64,000 nt of DNA from Trigonopsis variabilis (Eukaryota > Ascomycota > Trigonopsidomycetes > Trigonopsidales > Trigonopsidaceae): positions 806,001 to 870,000 of the forward strand of contig PPXM03000003.1 in NCBI GenBank assembly GCA_003707065.3. The letters are read 5' to 3'. Below the pieces are notes generated by a model, which was given only the letters and a program-made list of their open reading frames with translations, made no database searches and was not told where the DNA came from. The position numbers and the translations under genes were made by a program. Shown one piece after another: positions 42,167 through 53,720 of this stretch; position 1 is the first letter of the stretch; the number at the start of each line of letters is the position of its first letter.

Positions 42167-42595
42167 ATGGTAAGAAAGGAAAATCAACATTGGTGGTCGT
42201 TAACATTATAGGAACACCCAGCTTTTACACTATCTGCGCTTTGCGGAATTGGGGGAGTGATTGGATATTTGTAAGGCTCGTCGGATCAATAAGTTAATAA
42301 CAGGCGCAAAGGTTCGGTTCCTTCCCTAGTGGCCGGATTGGGTGTCGGTGCCTTATATGGATATTCAGGTAAGAAAAGTAATTGAGATAGTCCTAATGGT
42401 CTAGGATACCTTCTGAAGAATAATGCTGAATACGGTATTCAAACTGCCTTTTTAGCTTCTACCTTGATTTTGGGTGCCGGCATCTCTCGGACCATCAAAA
42501 GCCGCGGAAAACCGGTTCCTGTTGCCCTTGCTTTCGGTGGACTTGTATCTGCTGGATATTATGGATACAAATATTACTTATTCTATTTGCAGTAA
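42167..42595 (+). CDS. TMEM14/UPF0136 family small mitochondrial membrane protein; first coding exon is only ATG
   Basis: Predicted coding exons are 42167-42169 (just the start codon), 42212-42270, 42304-42368 and 42405-42595, giving 105 residues. The introns are 42, 33 and 36 nt. The joined protein starts 'MEHPAFTLSALCGIGGVIGY' and continues 'RKGSVPSLVAGLGVGALYGY', matching TMEM14/UPF0136, whose members have about 105 residues and four hydrophobic helices. The remaining helices contain 'IQTAFLASTLILGAGI' and 'GKPVPVALAFGGLVSAGYYG'. Animal TMEM14C helps move haem precursors in mitochondria; in fungi the role is less clear. All splice joins keep frame. The ATG exon relies on the GT right after the codon and on conserved length. 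Confidence 0.85.
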
Positions 42596-43967
42596 GGAAG
42601 CGCTACGACCTGATGTTTTCTCGGTAGCGAGTTCAGCTTAGAGGGCGATTTATTGCTGTGTATATAGCTGTCGACACGATCTATTGTCCAAAATTTCTTC
42701 ACTGTCTGTTTGATCGTACTTGCTTTCTCACTCTTTTGTAAAGTCACATGTCAGCAAGAGCGAACGACCGCGATAGGATCAACAGAAGCTGTTCGATTAT
42801 AGACTGAGCTCATATAGCTAGAGCCAGGCTAAAGAAATTATTGATATTTCTTATAGCATTATCTACACGACTAGTTCACTAGGTTTATCGGAAGGTCCCG
42901 ATTATCTTAATTCATCTAAGGACCGATAAGAATGGCGTGCGAAGGATCCTTGGCATTGCATGGCATGCATAGATACGAAGTCGAGAACTTTCCCGAGAGC
43001 TAAGCGAAGATTTAAGCTGGCTTCTTGATAGGCATACTATCGCTAGAATTGGGCATGGATAAGATGACCGCATCAGTTATGAGTATGTGTGACCACGTGA
43101 AATGGGCGGATTGGCTTATTCTTGCAGTTGAATGAATTTTTTGGTCCAGCGCTTTACGAAGCTTATCGCTCAGAGTAAGTAACAGTAATTGCCCTCAATT
43201 TCTTGCGCATGGAAGTGCAAATAGCCGAGATATCAATTGCCCATAGTATATGAGATTTCTCTTTCAGGTGACACCAGAGTTAATGAGATCATTTTGCCAA
43301 GAATTTTCTGTCTGGGCACAATGATAAGTAGAAGTTTAAACCGACTTAAGGCCTCGCAGTGAAGTTTAGCGATAAGGCCGATTAAAGAAGTAAGTTTTTC
43401 CTGCCGGTGAAGTCAGGACAGGCATGAATAAGGCACCAAGTGGCTCGTTTGCAGACAAGGCGGGGTAGCTGACGGCGTGATTGTGTGGCGCATAGTCCCG
43501 GAAGTAACCATTTGACGCCGATAAAATGTGGGGCGGGACAATATCGAGCCACAAGATGGGAGTTCTACGCCGCATGATCCCCTAATTGGGAAGAGAACTT
43601 GTAAATCAACTTAGAGTTAACTTAACTCAGCCACAGCTCTGTGCTACACCGTCCCATTCAACTCCCAATGCAACGTGTCTTGATGACTGTTTGAAGATGC
43701 AAGAGAGCGCTAATAGCAAACAAACTCTGTCGGAGCGACGAAATGTATAACTCGGAGCCAGTTTTTTTACCGAGAGCACTTTTTATTGGCATTTCCTGGG
43801 CGGCTATTAATTTATCCAGCCATTATGTCACGAGGTCTTGGTTCACAATGAACTAGGCTTGGCAGTTTTTTTCTCTTCTTCTAATATATATACCCCGCCT
43901 GCTAATCGATAAGCTTCAAAGATCTTTGAATAAGAAGATAGAAGTTACTTGTTAGCTCTGAACAAGC
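42596..43967. promoter_or_regulatory. Long upstream region of the ENA ATPase gene
   Basis: About 1.4 kb with no gene I can support on either strand. It lies upstream of the ENA-type ATPase, whose yeast counterpart has a long and heavily regulated promoter. A CACGTG hexamer lies near 43093. Specific factor sites cannot be assigned with confidence. Confidence 0.4.
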
Positions 43968-46900
43968 ATGACAGACGACAAGGTTAGAGATTTAGACTCT
44001 ATGCTACCAAATGCTTATCGTTATTCTGCGTCAGACCTACTTGAGGCTAGCAATGTTTCATCAGACGAAGGTTTAAGCAATCAACATGCTAAAGACTTAC
44101 TGGTTCGCTATGGACCTAATAAGTTAGATGAAGGTGAAGGGATCTCCATCACGGGAATCTTGATTCGTCAAGTCTGTAATGCAATGGTGTTGGTAAGTAT
44201 TGCGAAATTTGATATAATTACGGTAGCTAATTCGCATTTAGGTTCTTATAATATCTATGGCTATATCATTTGGTATTAGAGATTGGATCGCAGGCGGTGT
44301 TATAGCTGCAGTAATAGGTATAAATGTGGTCATTGGCTTTATTCAAGAATTCAACGCCGAAAAAACAATGGATTCCTTGAAATCGTTATCTTCTCCCACT
44401 GCGGTTGTTATTCGTGACGGTCACGATAGTCAAATTCCTTCTCAAGAATTAGTGCCTAGTGACATCATTTTGATCAAGGTTGGGGATACTGTGCCTGCCG
44501 ATGCCCGAGTTCTTGAATTAGTTAATTTAGAAGTTGATGAAGCTCTCCTTACAGGAGAATCTCTCCCTATTACCAAAACCGAATCTTGTGACTTTTTGTT
44601 CGACCATAAAGATGGCGATCCAGTACCAGTCGGTGACAGAATTAATATGGTTTACTCTTCTTCTATAGTTACTAAGGGACGAGCAAAGGCGATTGTTACT
44701 TCTACTGGAATGTCTACTGAAATTGGAAAAATTGCCGAGTCCCTAAAGGGCGATAATAAGAAATTTAGAACTGTTGAGCGTGATGAATTTGGCAAAGCCA
44801 AGACAAGAGATTACACCAAAGCTTTTCTTCTCACTATACACGATATGGTCGGTAACTTTCTTGGAACCAATGTTGGAACTCCTTTACATCGAAAACTCTC
44901 AAAACTGGCCGTCAATCTGTTTTTCGTGGCTGTCGTCTTTGCAATTGTCGTTATGGCTGCTCATAAATTTCAAGTCAATCGTGAAGTCGCCATCTACGCC
45001 ATTGCTACTGCCTTATCCATGATTCCTGCATCCTTGGTGGTCGTGCTGACCATTACTATGGCGGTCGGGACTAAAGTTATGGTACAACGCCATGTTATTG
45101 TCCGAAAACTTGACTCTTTGGAAGCTCTTGGTGCTGTCACTGATATTTGCTCCGACAAAACCGGAACTCTTACTCAAGGCAAAATGATTGTCAGGAAAGC
45201 CTGGGTTCCTTCTTTAGGGACTTTAATGGTATCTAATACTACTGAGCCCTTTAATCCTCAGATTGGAAAGATAGCCTTTTCACCATCTAATCCAGCTGAC
45301 AGTGAGGAAAAGATCTTGTCAAGAGAGCAGATTCCTGGCCAGCCGGACCAAGGCCCTTTTTATGAATTTCTTCGTACTGGATGCCTTGCCAATATTGCTA
45401 CCGTTAAACACTCTGAGCAACATCAACAATGGAATGTTACGGGTGATCCCACTGAGATTGCGATTGCTGTCTTTTGCTACCGCTTTGGCTTGGAACGAAC
45501 CAGTCAAGTGGAGAAACGATTTACTTTACTTTGTGAGCACCCTTTCGATTCGTCAGTTAAGCGAATGTCCTCTATTTACCGCGATCGAGAACTGAATCAT
45601 GACTATGTCTTGACAAAAGGTGCCGTTGAGCGGATCCTACCGCTTTGCACCCAGTGGTACGGGTCTGACCTTGAATCTAATCCTGAATTGAAGCTCTTTG
45701 GGGAAGTAAACTTTGATTATATCAACTCTCAGGTGGATAAATTAGCAAGCCAAGGTCTACGGGTGCTTGCTCTGGCTTATCGAGACTTTGATCACCAAGC
45801 CATTGATGACCTAAAAGAGTATCCTCGAATTGATGTTGAAAAGAACTTGATCTTTTTGGGTCTTGTTGGTATCTACGACCCCCCTCGTCCTGAATCTCGC
45901 GGAGCGGTCAAGATGTGTCATTTAGCTGGGGTGGAGGTGCACATGCTCACCGGAGATCATGTTGGAACGGCTCGTGCTATTGCCAAGGAAGTTGGAATTA
46001 TTCCACATGACACCGCCAGCTATGGACAAGAAGTTGCTGATAGTATGGTGATGGCTGCTACTCAGTTTGATCAATTGACCGATAACGAGATTGATCGACT
46101 TCCCGTTTTACCTTTGGTGATTGCACGTTGTGCTCCTCAAACTAAGGTGCGAATGATTGAGGCTCTTCATCGACGCCACCGATTTACTGCCATGACTGGT
46201 GACGGTGTGAATGATTCACCAAGTTTGAAGCGGGCCGATGTTGGTATTGCTATGGGCATGAGTGGCAGCGATGTCGCTAAAGGTGCATCCGATATTATTC
46301 TTACTGATGATAATTTTGCTTCCATCTTGAATGCCGTCGAAGAAGGTCGCCGTATGAGCGAAAATATCCAAAAGTTTGTTTTGCACCTTTTGGCCGGTAA
46401 TGTTGCCCAAGCTCTCTTCCTCTTGATTGGATTAGTGTTTCAAGATTCACAAGGTTATTCTGTCTTTCCACTTTCCCCGGTTGAAGTCCTCTGGATTATT
46501 ATGATTACGTCGTCCTTCCCTGCCATGGGCTTGGGTATTGAAAAAGCTTCAGCTGATTTAATGGAGAAACCACCCAAAGATAACAAGGTTGGTGTCTTCT
46601 CATGGGAAGTTATTATCGATATGGGCTTTTATGGCCTTTGGATGGCCGCTGTCTGTTTGGCTTCGTTTGCCATTGTTATCTATGCCGCTGGTGATGGAAA
46701 TCTAGGAACCAATTGTAACAAGGAATACAGTGAATCCTGCAAATGGGTTTTCAGGGCTCGATCGACTACGTTCACTGAACTAACCTGGTTGATGCTTTTC
46801 CTTGCCTGGGAGGTGATTGATGTGCGAAGATCGGTATTTATGATGCAACCAGGGAGTAAAACGCCATATACGCAGGTGTTCAAAGACTTGTGGTCAAACC

Positions 46901-47247
46901 AGTTTTTGTTTTGGTCGGTTGTGGGAGGCTTTGTGACTGTATTTCCGGTGATTTATATTCCTGTGATCAACAAGGATGTTTTTATGCATGGACCGATTTC
47001 ATGGGAGTGGGGATTAGCATTTGGAGGGCTTATTGCATTTTTAGTCGGAGTTGATTTCTATAAATGGGCCAAGCGGTTATTCCTTCGACACTATTGGTAT
47101 AAGAAGCACCCTGACGTCCGTCCCCGTGGCGATATCGAGATGGGCTCCAAGCTAATGTTTGAGAAGTTTGCGTCGTTTTCGAGGTCCAATACTATTGAAA
47201 ACGCGCCAGGAGGATTACGAGTGATGACGGCCACTAATACAAACTAG
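43968..47247 (+). CDS. ENA1: ENA-type Na+/K+ exporting P-type ATPase (P2D/IID)
   Basis: Exons 43968-44192 and 44242-47247, with a 49-nt intron, give 1076 residues (yeast Ena1 1091). It pumps Na+, Li+ or K+ out of the cell and supports salt and high-pH tolerance. The parts in order: N-terminal 'GLSNQHAKDLLVRYGPNKL'; TM1-2 crossing the intron; actuator motif 'EALLTGESLPITKT'; phosphorylation site 'SDKTGTLTQGKMIVRKAW' with Asp at about residue 380; nucleotide-binding 'FDSSVKRMSSIY' and 'TKGAVERILPLC'; hinge 'MTGDGVNDSPSLKRADVGIA'; then C-terminal helices. 'GIYDPPRPESRGAVKMCHLA' is typical of fungal IID pumps. The frame is complete. Confidence 0.95.
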
Positions 47248-47585
47248 TGTGCTGAGAAGAGCTGATAGAGAGAATGGCTTTTGTTTTTGTTTTTTTTTTA
47301 ATTCGGGTGAAGATTGGCTTTGTGTGTTTTTAGCGAATTACTTTCTATAGATGAAGCAAACGTACTCAGCACACCAGCAGGCATATGCCCACCAATATCC
47401 ATTGCAGTGAAGATCTATTTCGAATGTACTAGGTAGATATCAATTGGCTATATTTGGAAGTAGGATGGCACGATGTCGATATTGGCAGAGTTCAAACAGC
47501 ATGAAGGGATAGATAGGCTCTCAGGTTACATAATAAAGAACACAGGAGAGGGGATTTTCTAGACAACTGACAAGAAAAATCGGGA
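47248..47585. other. Convergent 3' region between ENA1 and YOS1
   Basis: About 340 bp between two convergent stops. It begins with a T-rich run near 47286-47300 that may help end the ENA transcript. No gene is visible. Confidence 0.4.
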
Positions 47586-47962
47586 TCAACCCAATAAAAG
47601 TTCGTAGATTATGACTATTGTATTGATGACGATCAGGGGTATTCGCATGAGTGTCCGCACTGCAGAAATGAGGTTGATCAATTTGTACTTGACGGCACTC
47701 TGATCCGGAGTACTGAATCCTTGGAGATCAGTAGAGGCGGACCAGCCGACTGAAGTTAGCTAGCATCAGCGGGCATTAATACTTCGCGCTAAGAACCGAT
47801 CTTCGCTAAGGACAGCGATTGCATTTGTAAGAAGTAAGATCACTGCACGTTAGCACAAGAGCACAAAGCGAGAGGGAGATAAATCTTAAGCAGAAATTAA
47901 ATTAACAAATACTTATAATCTGTGGGATACATACCGTAGAATAATCGACCTAAGCCGAACAT
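47586..47962 (-). CDS. YOS1: Yos1 (IER3IP1) ER-Golgi transport protein (three exons)
   Basis: Exons 47935-47962, 47783-47842 and 47586-47749 give 83 residues (yeast Yos1 about 85). The introns are 92 and 33 nt, with CTAAC branch sites 5-6 nt before the AG. The joined protein 'MFGLGRLFYVILLLTNAIAV' then 'LSEDRFLARIGWS' and finally 'KLINLISAVRTLMRIPLIVI', 'NTIVIIYELLLG' is almost the family consensus for Yos1/IER3IP1. The family has two hydrophobic helices and acts with Yip1 and Yif1 in COPII vesicle transport. The gene cannot be seen as a long open frame. It is divergent from the RTC4-like gene. Confidence 0.95.
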
Positions 47963-48351
47963 TGGAGAGAGAAAGCGGAGCGGTCGCCAAAGACGTAACG
48001 GCGAAGAGTACCTTCTTTACAAGGGGCAGTTACCAAGAGAGAGTTGAAGAAGAATGAAAGAGGGTGTTCTACTATGTGAAAATAAAGGCAGGGAAACTAG
48101 AAATGAAATGGATATGAACACAGAAGTTTAAGTGGACTAATAGGATGAGCAGATAATGAAGGCGTAGGACGCTTCTAGTGAGGCATGCCCAGTAGTAAGG
48201 GCAACCACGAGTAAGTGCAACGACCAAAGCAGAGCGCAATTGACGGAGTACATTCGACAACGACCTTGAAATCACCTGGAAATCACTGGCGTCTTGACTG
48301 TGATTTGGGATGCCAGTCTAGCCTTGAATATAAATAGCCAAGTCTGAGAGG
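47963..48351. promoter_or_regulatory. Divergent region between YOS1 and the RTC4-like gene
   Basis: About 390 bp between divergent starts. No gene or clear motif is seen. A possible TATA-like TATAAATA lies about 25 bp before the RTC4-like start. Confidence 0.4.
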
Positions 48352-49737
48352 ATGGCACCTAAGTTTTTCATACCATGTGATAATCTCTATGGAGGTAATG
48401 CGCGTCCTACGAAGATGGCGAATAAACGAAGAATGGCTGGATCAGGGCTACCAAGACCTATGCAAATGAGACGCGTTGATAGGATGGAAGGACGCCAAGA
48501 TGGAAACAATCAGTCAATCAGGTCCACAGAGCTATCAGGCCAGGTTCCCGAATATGAACGACGCTCTGTTGGAAATATAGGATCTAGCCAATCCTATGAA
48601 CAGACAATGCGAGTTCGATCAAGTCAATCGCGAGACCTGGGATTCCCTGCGAACACGTCAAAGTTCGATCAAAATGAAATAGATAGCTCCTTGCAGAGAT
48701 TAATTTCATCATCTAATGGTGGTTACAAGCGAGTGACTAGTTTTGATCGGATTCTCAGTCAGGGAGATGAGCCTTCACCAAGACTGCAAGTACCAAAGGA
48801 CTTGAACATCACACCTAAGAAACAACTTGATGAATTGGAGGAATTTGAAAGTGAGTTTTTTAGTTTCAATAACAAGATGAGGTCTATCATTAGTAGCTCT
48901 TCTCCCAGACGGACGATCGAGGAGTCTGATATCCCAAGTTCATCTCCCCCGAGCCAATCACCCTCAGTGAAGATATGTAAACTATGCCGTGGCCGGATTT
49001 CTCAACAGATTCTGGTGCGCTTTTATTGCCAAAGAGATGGAGAGTGGGTGATTAGGAAGAAATATCAAGGAAAAGAATCAAAGATGGCTCGGACTCTTTG
49101 TCTGTCGCATCAAAGGTACGATGCCAGATTACTTGGAAGAAGCCAAAGCTGGCGTGATCATTATTCTATCGATGATCTACATAAGCGAGCTCAAGGTCAT
49201 CTTGATAAGATTCGGCACATAATTCTAGGAAAGAGTAAGTCCAGATTTACAAAGGATGCTTATAACCTGGCTCAACGTGTCCAGAACAGATCTTCATTAT
49301 TGAGCTTGATTGACATGGCTGAAGATTTAGGGGTAGGGGCAGGTTATTATGGTCCAAGAGCAGCTAATTTCTTGTCAGAGATGATCCAAGCTACATTTAG
49401 AAACGATCTGTTTAGAGCAAAGAAGGCTAGCGATTGGATTGACCGGCTGACAATTGAAATCTACGTGTCAGTTGTGCTTGTTCCTCAATTGAGCACTTGG
49501 TTGATTATGGAAGATCTTGGACAAGGTGATGAAGATGAGGTCGCTGCCATTGAGATCTTGAAAGAAAGTCATAAATATGGCAACTTGATGTTCCCCGATA
49601 CATCTTCTGAGTGTGCTGTAGGGACTGGAGATGTTGTTGAAGCAATCTCCCGCGATTACTCGGAAAGTGAAGACGAACGTGAAATACCGAGCCAAGGAGA
49701 ATGCGAGAGTGATGCAAGTGACAGTGATAACAAGTGA
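48352..49737 (+). CDS. RTC4-domain protein
   Basis: A 461-residue single-exon frame. The N-terminal half is low complexity, rich in Arg, Ser and Gln. A small Cys cluster 'ICKLCRGRIS' and 'FYCQRDGEW' follows at about residues 208-230. The C-terminal domain contains 'EDLGVGAGYYGPRAANFLSE' and then 'VSVVLVPQLSTWLIMEDLG', which fit the RTC4 domain (glycine-tyrosine turn, then 'LVPEL...LI-ED'). The tail is acidic. Yeast Rtc4 was named for an effect on telomere capping; its biochemical role is unknown. I regard the domain call as likely but not certain. Confidence 0.6.
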   Translation: MAPKFFIPCDNLYGGNARPTKMANKRRMAGSGLPRPMQMRRVDRMEGRQDGNNQSIRSTELSGQVPEYERRSVGNIGSSQSYEQTMRVRSSQSRDLGFPANTSKFDQNEIDSSLQRLISSSNGGYKRVTSFDRILSQGDEPSPRLQVPKDLNITPKKQLDELEEFESEFFSFNNKMRSIISSSSPRRTIEESDIPSSSPPSQSPSVKICKLCRGRISQQILVRFYCQRDGEWVIRKKYQGKESKMARTLCLSHQRYDARLLGRSQSWRDHYSIDDLHKRAQGHLDKIRHIILGKSKSRFTKDAYNLAQRVQNRSSLLSLIDMAEDLGVGAGYYGPRAANFLSEMIQATFRNDLFRAKKASDWIDRLTIEIYVSVVLVPQLSTWLIMEDLGQGDEDEVAAIEILKESHKYGNLMFPDTSSECAVGTGDVVEAISRDYSESEDEREIPSQGECESDASDSDNK

Positions 49738-49991
49738 AGACAAGAATCGAGCAGGTCTGGATAGAATGCTATGACATGAATTTGTACATATTAGCTAATT
49801 TGCACATTTGGCTTCCGCGGGAAAGGAGTAATAAATGTGATCTCAGTGCTGAGAATGCTTCATAAATACCCTTTAATGGTAACATGCTTGCGTTGCGGCC
49901 TTGCGACCACGGTCCATCCGTCTCTATGTAGCGTTGCCAACTGTACCGCACTCCACCACCTCGCACCTCTGTAACCTGTCAACTTTCGGTG

Positions 49992-51220
49992 ATGAAGCTC
50001 ATCACTACGGTCATGATATGGCCAATTCTACTTTATATTACATTGGTTACAGCCTGGAACAGTCCGGAAGCTCACATCTACAATCTAGGGTCTCCTGCGT
50101 CCGGTCAACTCAAGGACAAGCAAATTTCATCGGAATCAGCTACTATAACTCCTAACCAAGCAAGATTCTGGCTTGCTAATACAGTAAATACCCTCCGATT
50201 CTATGCTGCCTCAGCAGTTGAAGAGATGAAAGACCTTTTGCACGTTCCAAGCCGGAGGGGCCTTTCAAGCTCCAAGGAGCCTGTCGTTTTAGTTTTGATT
50301 GATGATGTCGAAGGTTTGTTTACACATACTGATGGCGACTAACTCAAGATCTATGGGATAGGACCCCATCCTTGATTGTCTCTCCTTCGCCTTCGGCCAA
50401 GGACTTTGTTGACTGGATGGATGCGTTATTGGATCAAAAAGCATCCTTAACTGATCAAGATGTTCTTTCGGTCTATTCTTCTACTGGCTTGAAAGTTGAT
50501 CAGATCGGGTCTGGTCAATTCGATGGACCTGCTAGTGACCTTGACCTTCATGGTACCTGTCTAGATCTTTCTAGTCCTTCGCAAGCCAAGTTCGTTTCAG
50601 ATCTATCGGCCTTGGAGTCTTTTATTCAAAGCAGCTCCAATATTCGCTTGCCTTCGCTTACATCAATCCACTTTTCGGCCTTGAGTGATCTCCAATCTTT
50701 GTACGGCCCATCGACTGAGGTCTATCAAGATGCCAAAAGGCTGCTCACCCAATGCACAGAGAAACTGAGCTCCTCACATGGGAATGTTGTTGTAATGACT
50801 GCGCCAAAGATAGGTTCTCCTAAACACGCAGAGCAAGGTTGGTCTCTTGTGCGCCGGCAGAACGTGCAGTTGGCTTGGGACTCCACTGCAGTGCCCAGCC
50901 ATGGCTTCGAGTCTGAAACGGACTGTATTTCAGGCACTAAAAACTGCTCGAGCCATGGTGTTTGCGTGGAAACTGTGACTGATGTGTGGTCATGTCAATG
51001 TTTAAATAGCGTGGATGATAGCAAGGGCGGAAAGAAGACCACGGTCTGGACAGGTTTATCTTGCGAGAAGAGAGATATCAGCATCCCTTTCAACATTTTC
51101 TTAGGCATTGGTATCGCCTTCGTCGTCACGACAGCCGCGATAGTCACAATGATGACCAGCATGGGAGGACAAGAGCTACCAGGAGTGCTATTGGCAGCTA
51201 CACATATAAAGCAAAAATAA
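49992..51220 (+). CDS. VPS3844-domain (DUF3844) endomembrane protein
   Basis: Exons 49992-50313 and 50349-51220 with a 35-nt intron give 397 residues. The intron begins GTTTGT, not GTAAGT. The protein has an N-terminal signal peptide, a luminal region with no known fold, and a C-terminal Cys-rich EGF-like module 'CISGTKNCSSHGVC' ... 'WSCQCLN' ... 'WTGLSCEKRDISIPF'. This is followed by one TM helix and 'SMGGQELPGVLLA'. That ending ('K-D-S-PF' TM 'SMGEEELPSV') is the mark of the fungal VPS3844 family, linked to vacuolar sorting. The stop lies 123 bp from the convergent permease stop. Confidence 0.85.
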
Positions 51221-51343
51221 AGACTATTTTGAGGGACATATAGCATGGTAAGCTGGAAAAAAGAAGACTGAATGCCAAGTTTACGAACGTAAAACAACTC
51301 TAGAATCTTATAGTAAACCAAACAAACACACAATCCACACAAA

Positions 51344-53068
51344 TCAGTTCTTCTCGGGAGGAGGTGTATCCAAGCTATCTTCATCAGGAACGACAACTCC
51401 TTCAACGTCCTCGGGACCAGAATCGTCCTTTTCTCGTAGAGTGTTACGGGGTCCGTAGAAAGTCTTGTGCGAATAGACGAAATAATAAATCAAAGAAAAC
51501 ATCCAAACGGCGCAGTTGATTACCACAGTATAGTTCATGGTGTCAGGCTCAACAGTCTTATTCGAAGGGAACATGCACATAACCAAGACATAGCAAACCC
51601 ACACGATACAGACACCATTAACGAACGGGCTGAAGAACTTGCCCATATAGAAAGGGCCCGGGCGAAACTTCTCCCTACCCCACACCCACCGGCAAAAGAC
51701 AGGCATACCCCAGGCAAGATAGTTACCGGCCACCGCAAGGGAGAACAGAGCATTGGCAGCTGTGGCATCAATCAAACATAAAAGGGATAGGGCAAGAGAG
51801 ACAGCACCGCCGAACCAGACAGCACGAAGAGGACAAGACAACCGTTTGTTGACTGGACGGATGAGAAAAGAGAAGGGCCAACCACCATCTCTGGAGAAGG
51901 CCCAGATTTGACGGGAGGCAGCGACCAAAAGAGAGGCTCCCATCAGCCATTGGCAGCTTGCGATAAGAGCCATGAACGCAATTGTCCAGCGCTTACCCAA
52001 AACAAAGTAGATGAGCTGAGCAAGAGGCTGTCCAAGATCACCATCGACAAGATCAGCAAACGTAACCCCGCTAGGAAGACATGCTGCCGTCACAATCATT
52101 ATTATAAAGCCCAGAACACCACACAAAGTGGTAGCGAGGGTAATGCCCAAGGGGACGGCGTGGGTAGCATTTGTAGCTTCCTCCGACATATGAATGCAAG
52201 AATCAAAGGCACCAATTGTCCAGATGGGAGACATCCAACTTAACAAGAAGTTCCAGCCCTTGGGCCAGGTCGAAAGATTATCATATTCCCCAAAGATGAA
52301 TCCCCGTGATCGGAAATCATGTCGGGCACCCACCAACATGGCAATAATATAAAGAAGAATCAAGCCACAGTTTGCACAGATCGAAAGGGTCTGGAGGCGC
52401 GAAACTTCCTTTGAGGCAATCGAGCAGACACATATATTTAAGACGATGGCAGCAGCCAAGATTCCGTACAAGGCACCGTTTGAGTAAGTGAAGTTCCCAT
52501 CTTTAGACACGACAACAGCAGCCATAACCTGGACAGCAAAACCGTAATTAATAGAGCAGACGCCGCCAATGAGGCCTAGCGAGTTTGAATAACCGACCAT
52601 ATAGCAAAGAGGGACTCTGACCTTGGGACTGGCATAATGGAACGTCCAATAGTATAAACCTCCCGAGGTGGGAATGGAGCTTGCAAGTTCGCTTAGGGAT
52701 AAGCCGATTGTAGCAATAAAAATACTAGCGATTCCCCAACCCCAGACCATACCAACCGAACCAGCGCTCATTGAAGTGCCAAGGACAGATGCAATGGACG
52801 GTAAAAGACCCATAATGGAAAAAGCAATACCAAAAACCTGAATGGTCGAGAAATGCCGGCGGAGTTCAGGGCGATAACCCATCTCGGCCAAGAGGTCATT
52901 ATCATCAGCAGCCAACCTGGGATCGATAGCAAGATCCGCGATTTGATTCGTGGTCATCTGTCGAACAATTCCCTTGATTTCCCGGGAGTTTGTCGGATGC
53001 ATCTCAAGAACATGGCCCGTGGGCGTTCGTTCTAGAGAGTGTCGATGAGGAGAGACAGTGCCTTCCAT
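51344..53068 (-). CDS. Amino acid/GABA permease of the Uga4 family (APC superfamily)
   Basis: A 574-residue frame (yeast Uga4 571). About twelve hydrophobic segments start at residue 75, after the typical 'DLLAEMGYRPELRRHFSTIQ' entry. Within the helices are 'FGIAFSIMGLLPSIAS', 'SELASSIPTSGGLYYW', 'SPIWTIGAFDSCIHMSEEAT' (substrate-site region), 'AFSRDGGWPFS' and 'CPLRAVWFGG', as in the fungal GABA/choline/polyamine branch of the APC superfamily. N-terminal cytoplasmic His-rich and C-terminal acidic tails carry likely regulatory sites. The substrate (GABA, choline or other) cannot be fixed from sequence alone. Several GATA-type sites lie upstream. Confidence 0.87.
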   Translation of the reverse strand: MEGTVSPHRHSLERTPTGHVLEMHPTNSREIKGIVRQMTTNQIADLAIDPRLAADDNDLLAEMGYRPELRRHFSTIQVFGIAFSIMGLLPSIASVLGTSMSAGSVGMVWGWGIASIFIATIGLSLSELASSIPTSGGLYYWTFHYASPKVRVPLCYMVGYSNSLGLIGGVCSINYGFAVQVMAAVVVSKDGNFTYSNGALYGILAAAIVLNICVCSIASKEVSRLQTLSICANCGLILLYIIAMLVGARHDFRSRGFIFGEYDNLSTWPKGWNFLLSWMSPIWTIGAFDSCIHMSEEATNATHAVPLGITLATTLCGVLGFIIMIVTAACLPSGVTFADLVDGDLGQPLAQLIYFVLGKRWTIAFMALIASCQWLMGASLLVAASRQIWAFSRDGGWPFSFLIRPVNKRLSCPLRAVWFGGAVSLALSLLCLIDATAANALFSLAVAGNYLAWGMPVFCRWVWGREKFRPGPFYMGKFFSPFVNGVCIVWVCYVLVMCMFPSNKTVEPDTMNYTVVINCAVWMFSLIYYFVYSHKTFYGPRNTLREKDDSGPEDVEGVVVPDEDSLDTPPPEKN

Positions 53069-53720
53069 TGAGATAATATACTAATTTATCGAGATGTCCA
53101 GCCCTGATAAAAGCTATATAAGATACGGAGACTAAGGGGAGCTCAAGTCTAATATATGAGGAGCACTGTTCACTATCTTATCTACTCGGTCGTACGAGAT
53201 ACTCTCGCTACAAAAGGGGACGAATAAGGCGGGGCGTCGAATTAGAAGACTAATGACTAGGAGACATTGCGGCAACGGCATTGATTGTCTCTGTAGGGAC
53301 GCTTTTGCCGCCCTGAGTGACGCTTTCACGCATGTGTAAATCGATCACCGCCGGACCGGTATAATTTTCCTAATGCGGAATTTTTACTCGCGGTATCGGT
53401 ACAAGTATTGCTTATCATCAGGTCGGTTCGGTACCAAAAAACTCCGATGAATGGAGATAGGAAAGGCTTTTTCCCAAGATGCTCGCTAAACTTATCCGCT
53501 CTGGTTACTCATGGTTTTCTTCGACTCAACTTTTGAGTTATTTGTCTACATTCCAATTATGGAACTAGACTAACGAGATGTAACGCATTGTTATCTAAGT
53601 GATGTTCGTCCCAATTTGGACCGAGGACCGATCCCGACCTTTCCACTTTCATGAAGTAACAGATGGTGGCTGGGCACTTCCCCAACAAAGTCAGGAGAAA
53701 TGATGACGATAAGGATAACA
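53069..53720. promoter_or_regulatory. Permease upstream region with GATA-type sites
   Basis: Upstream of the minus-strand permease are CTTATC cores at 53177-53182, 53411-53416 and 53491-53496, and GATAAG at 53708-53713. This motif is the core bound by fungal nitrogen-regulatory GATA factors. A cluster next to a GABA-type permease would fit nitrogen catabolite control. Function is inferred. Confidence 0.5.
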
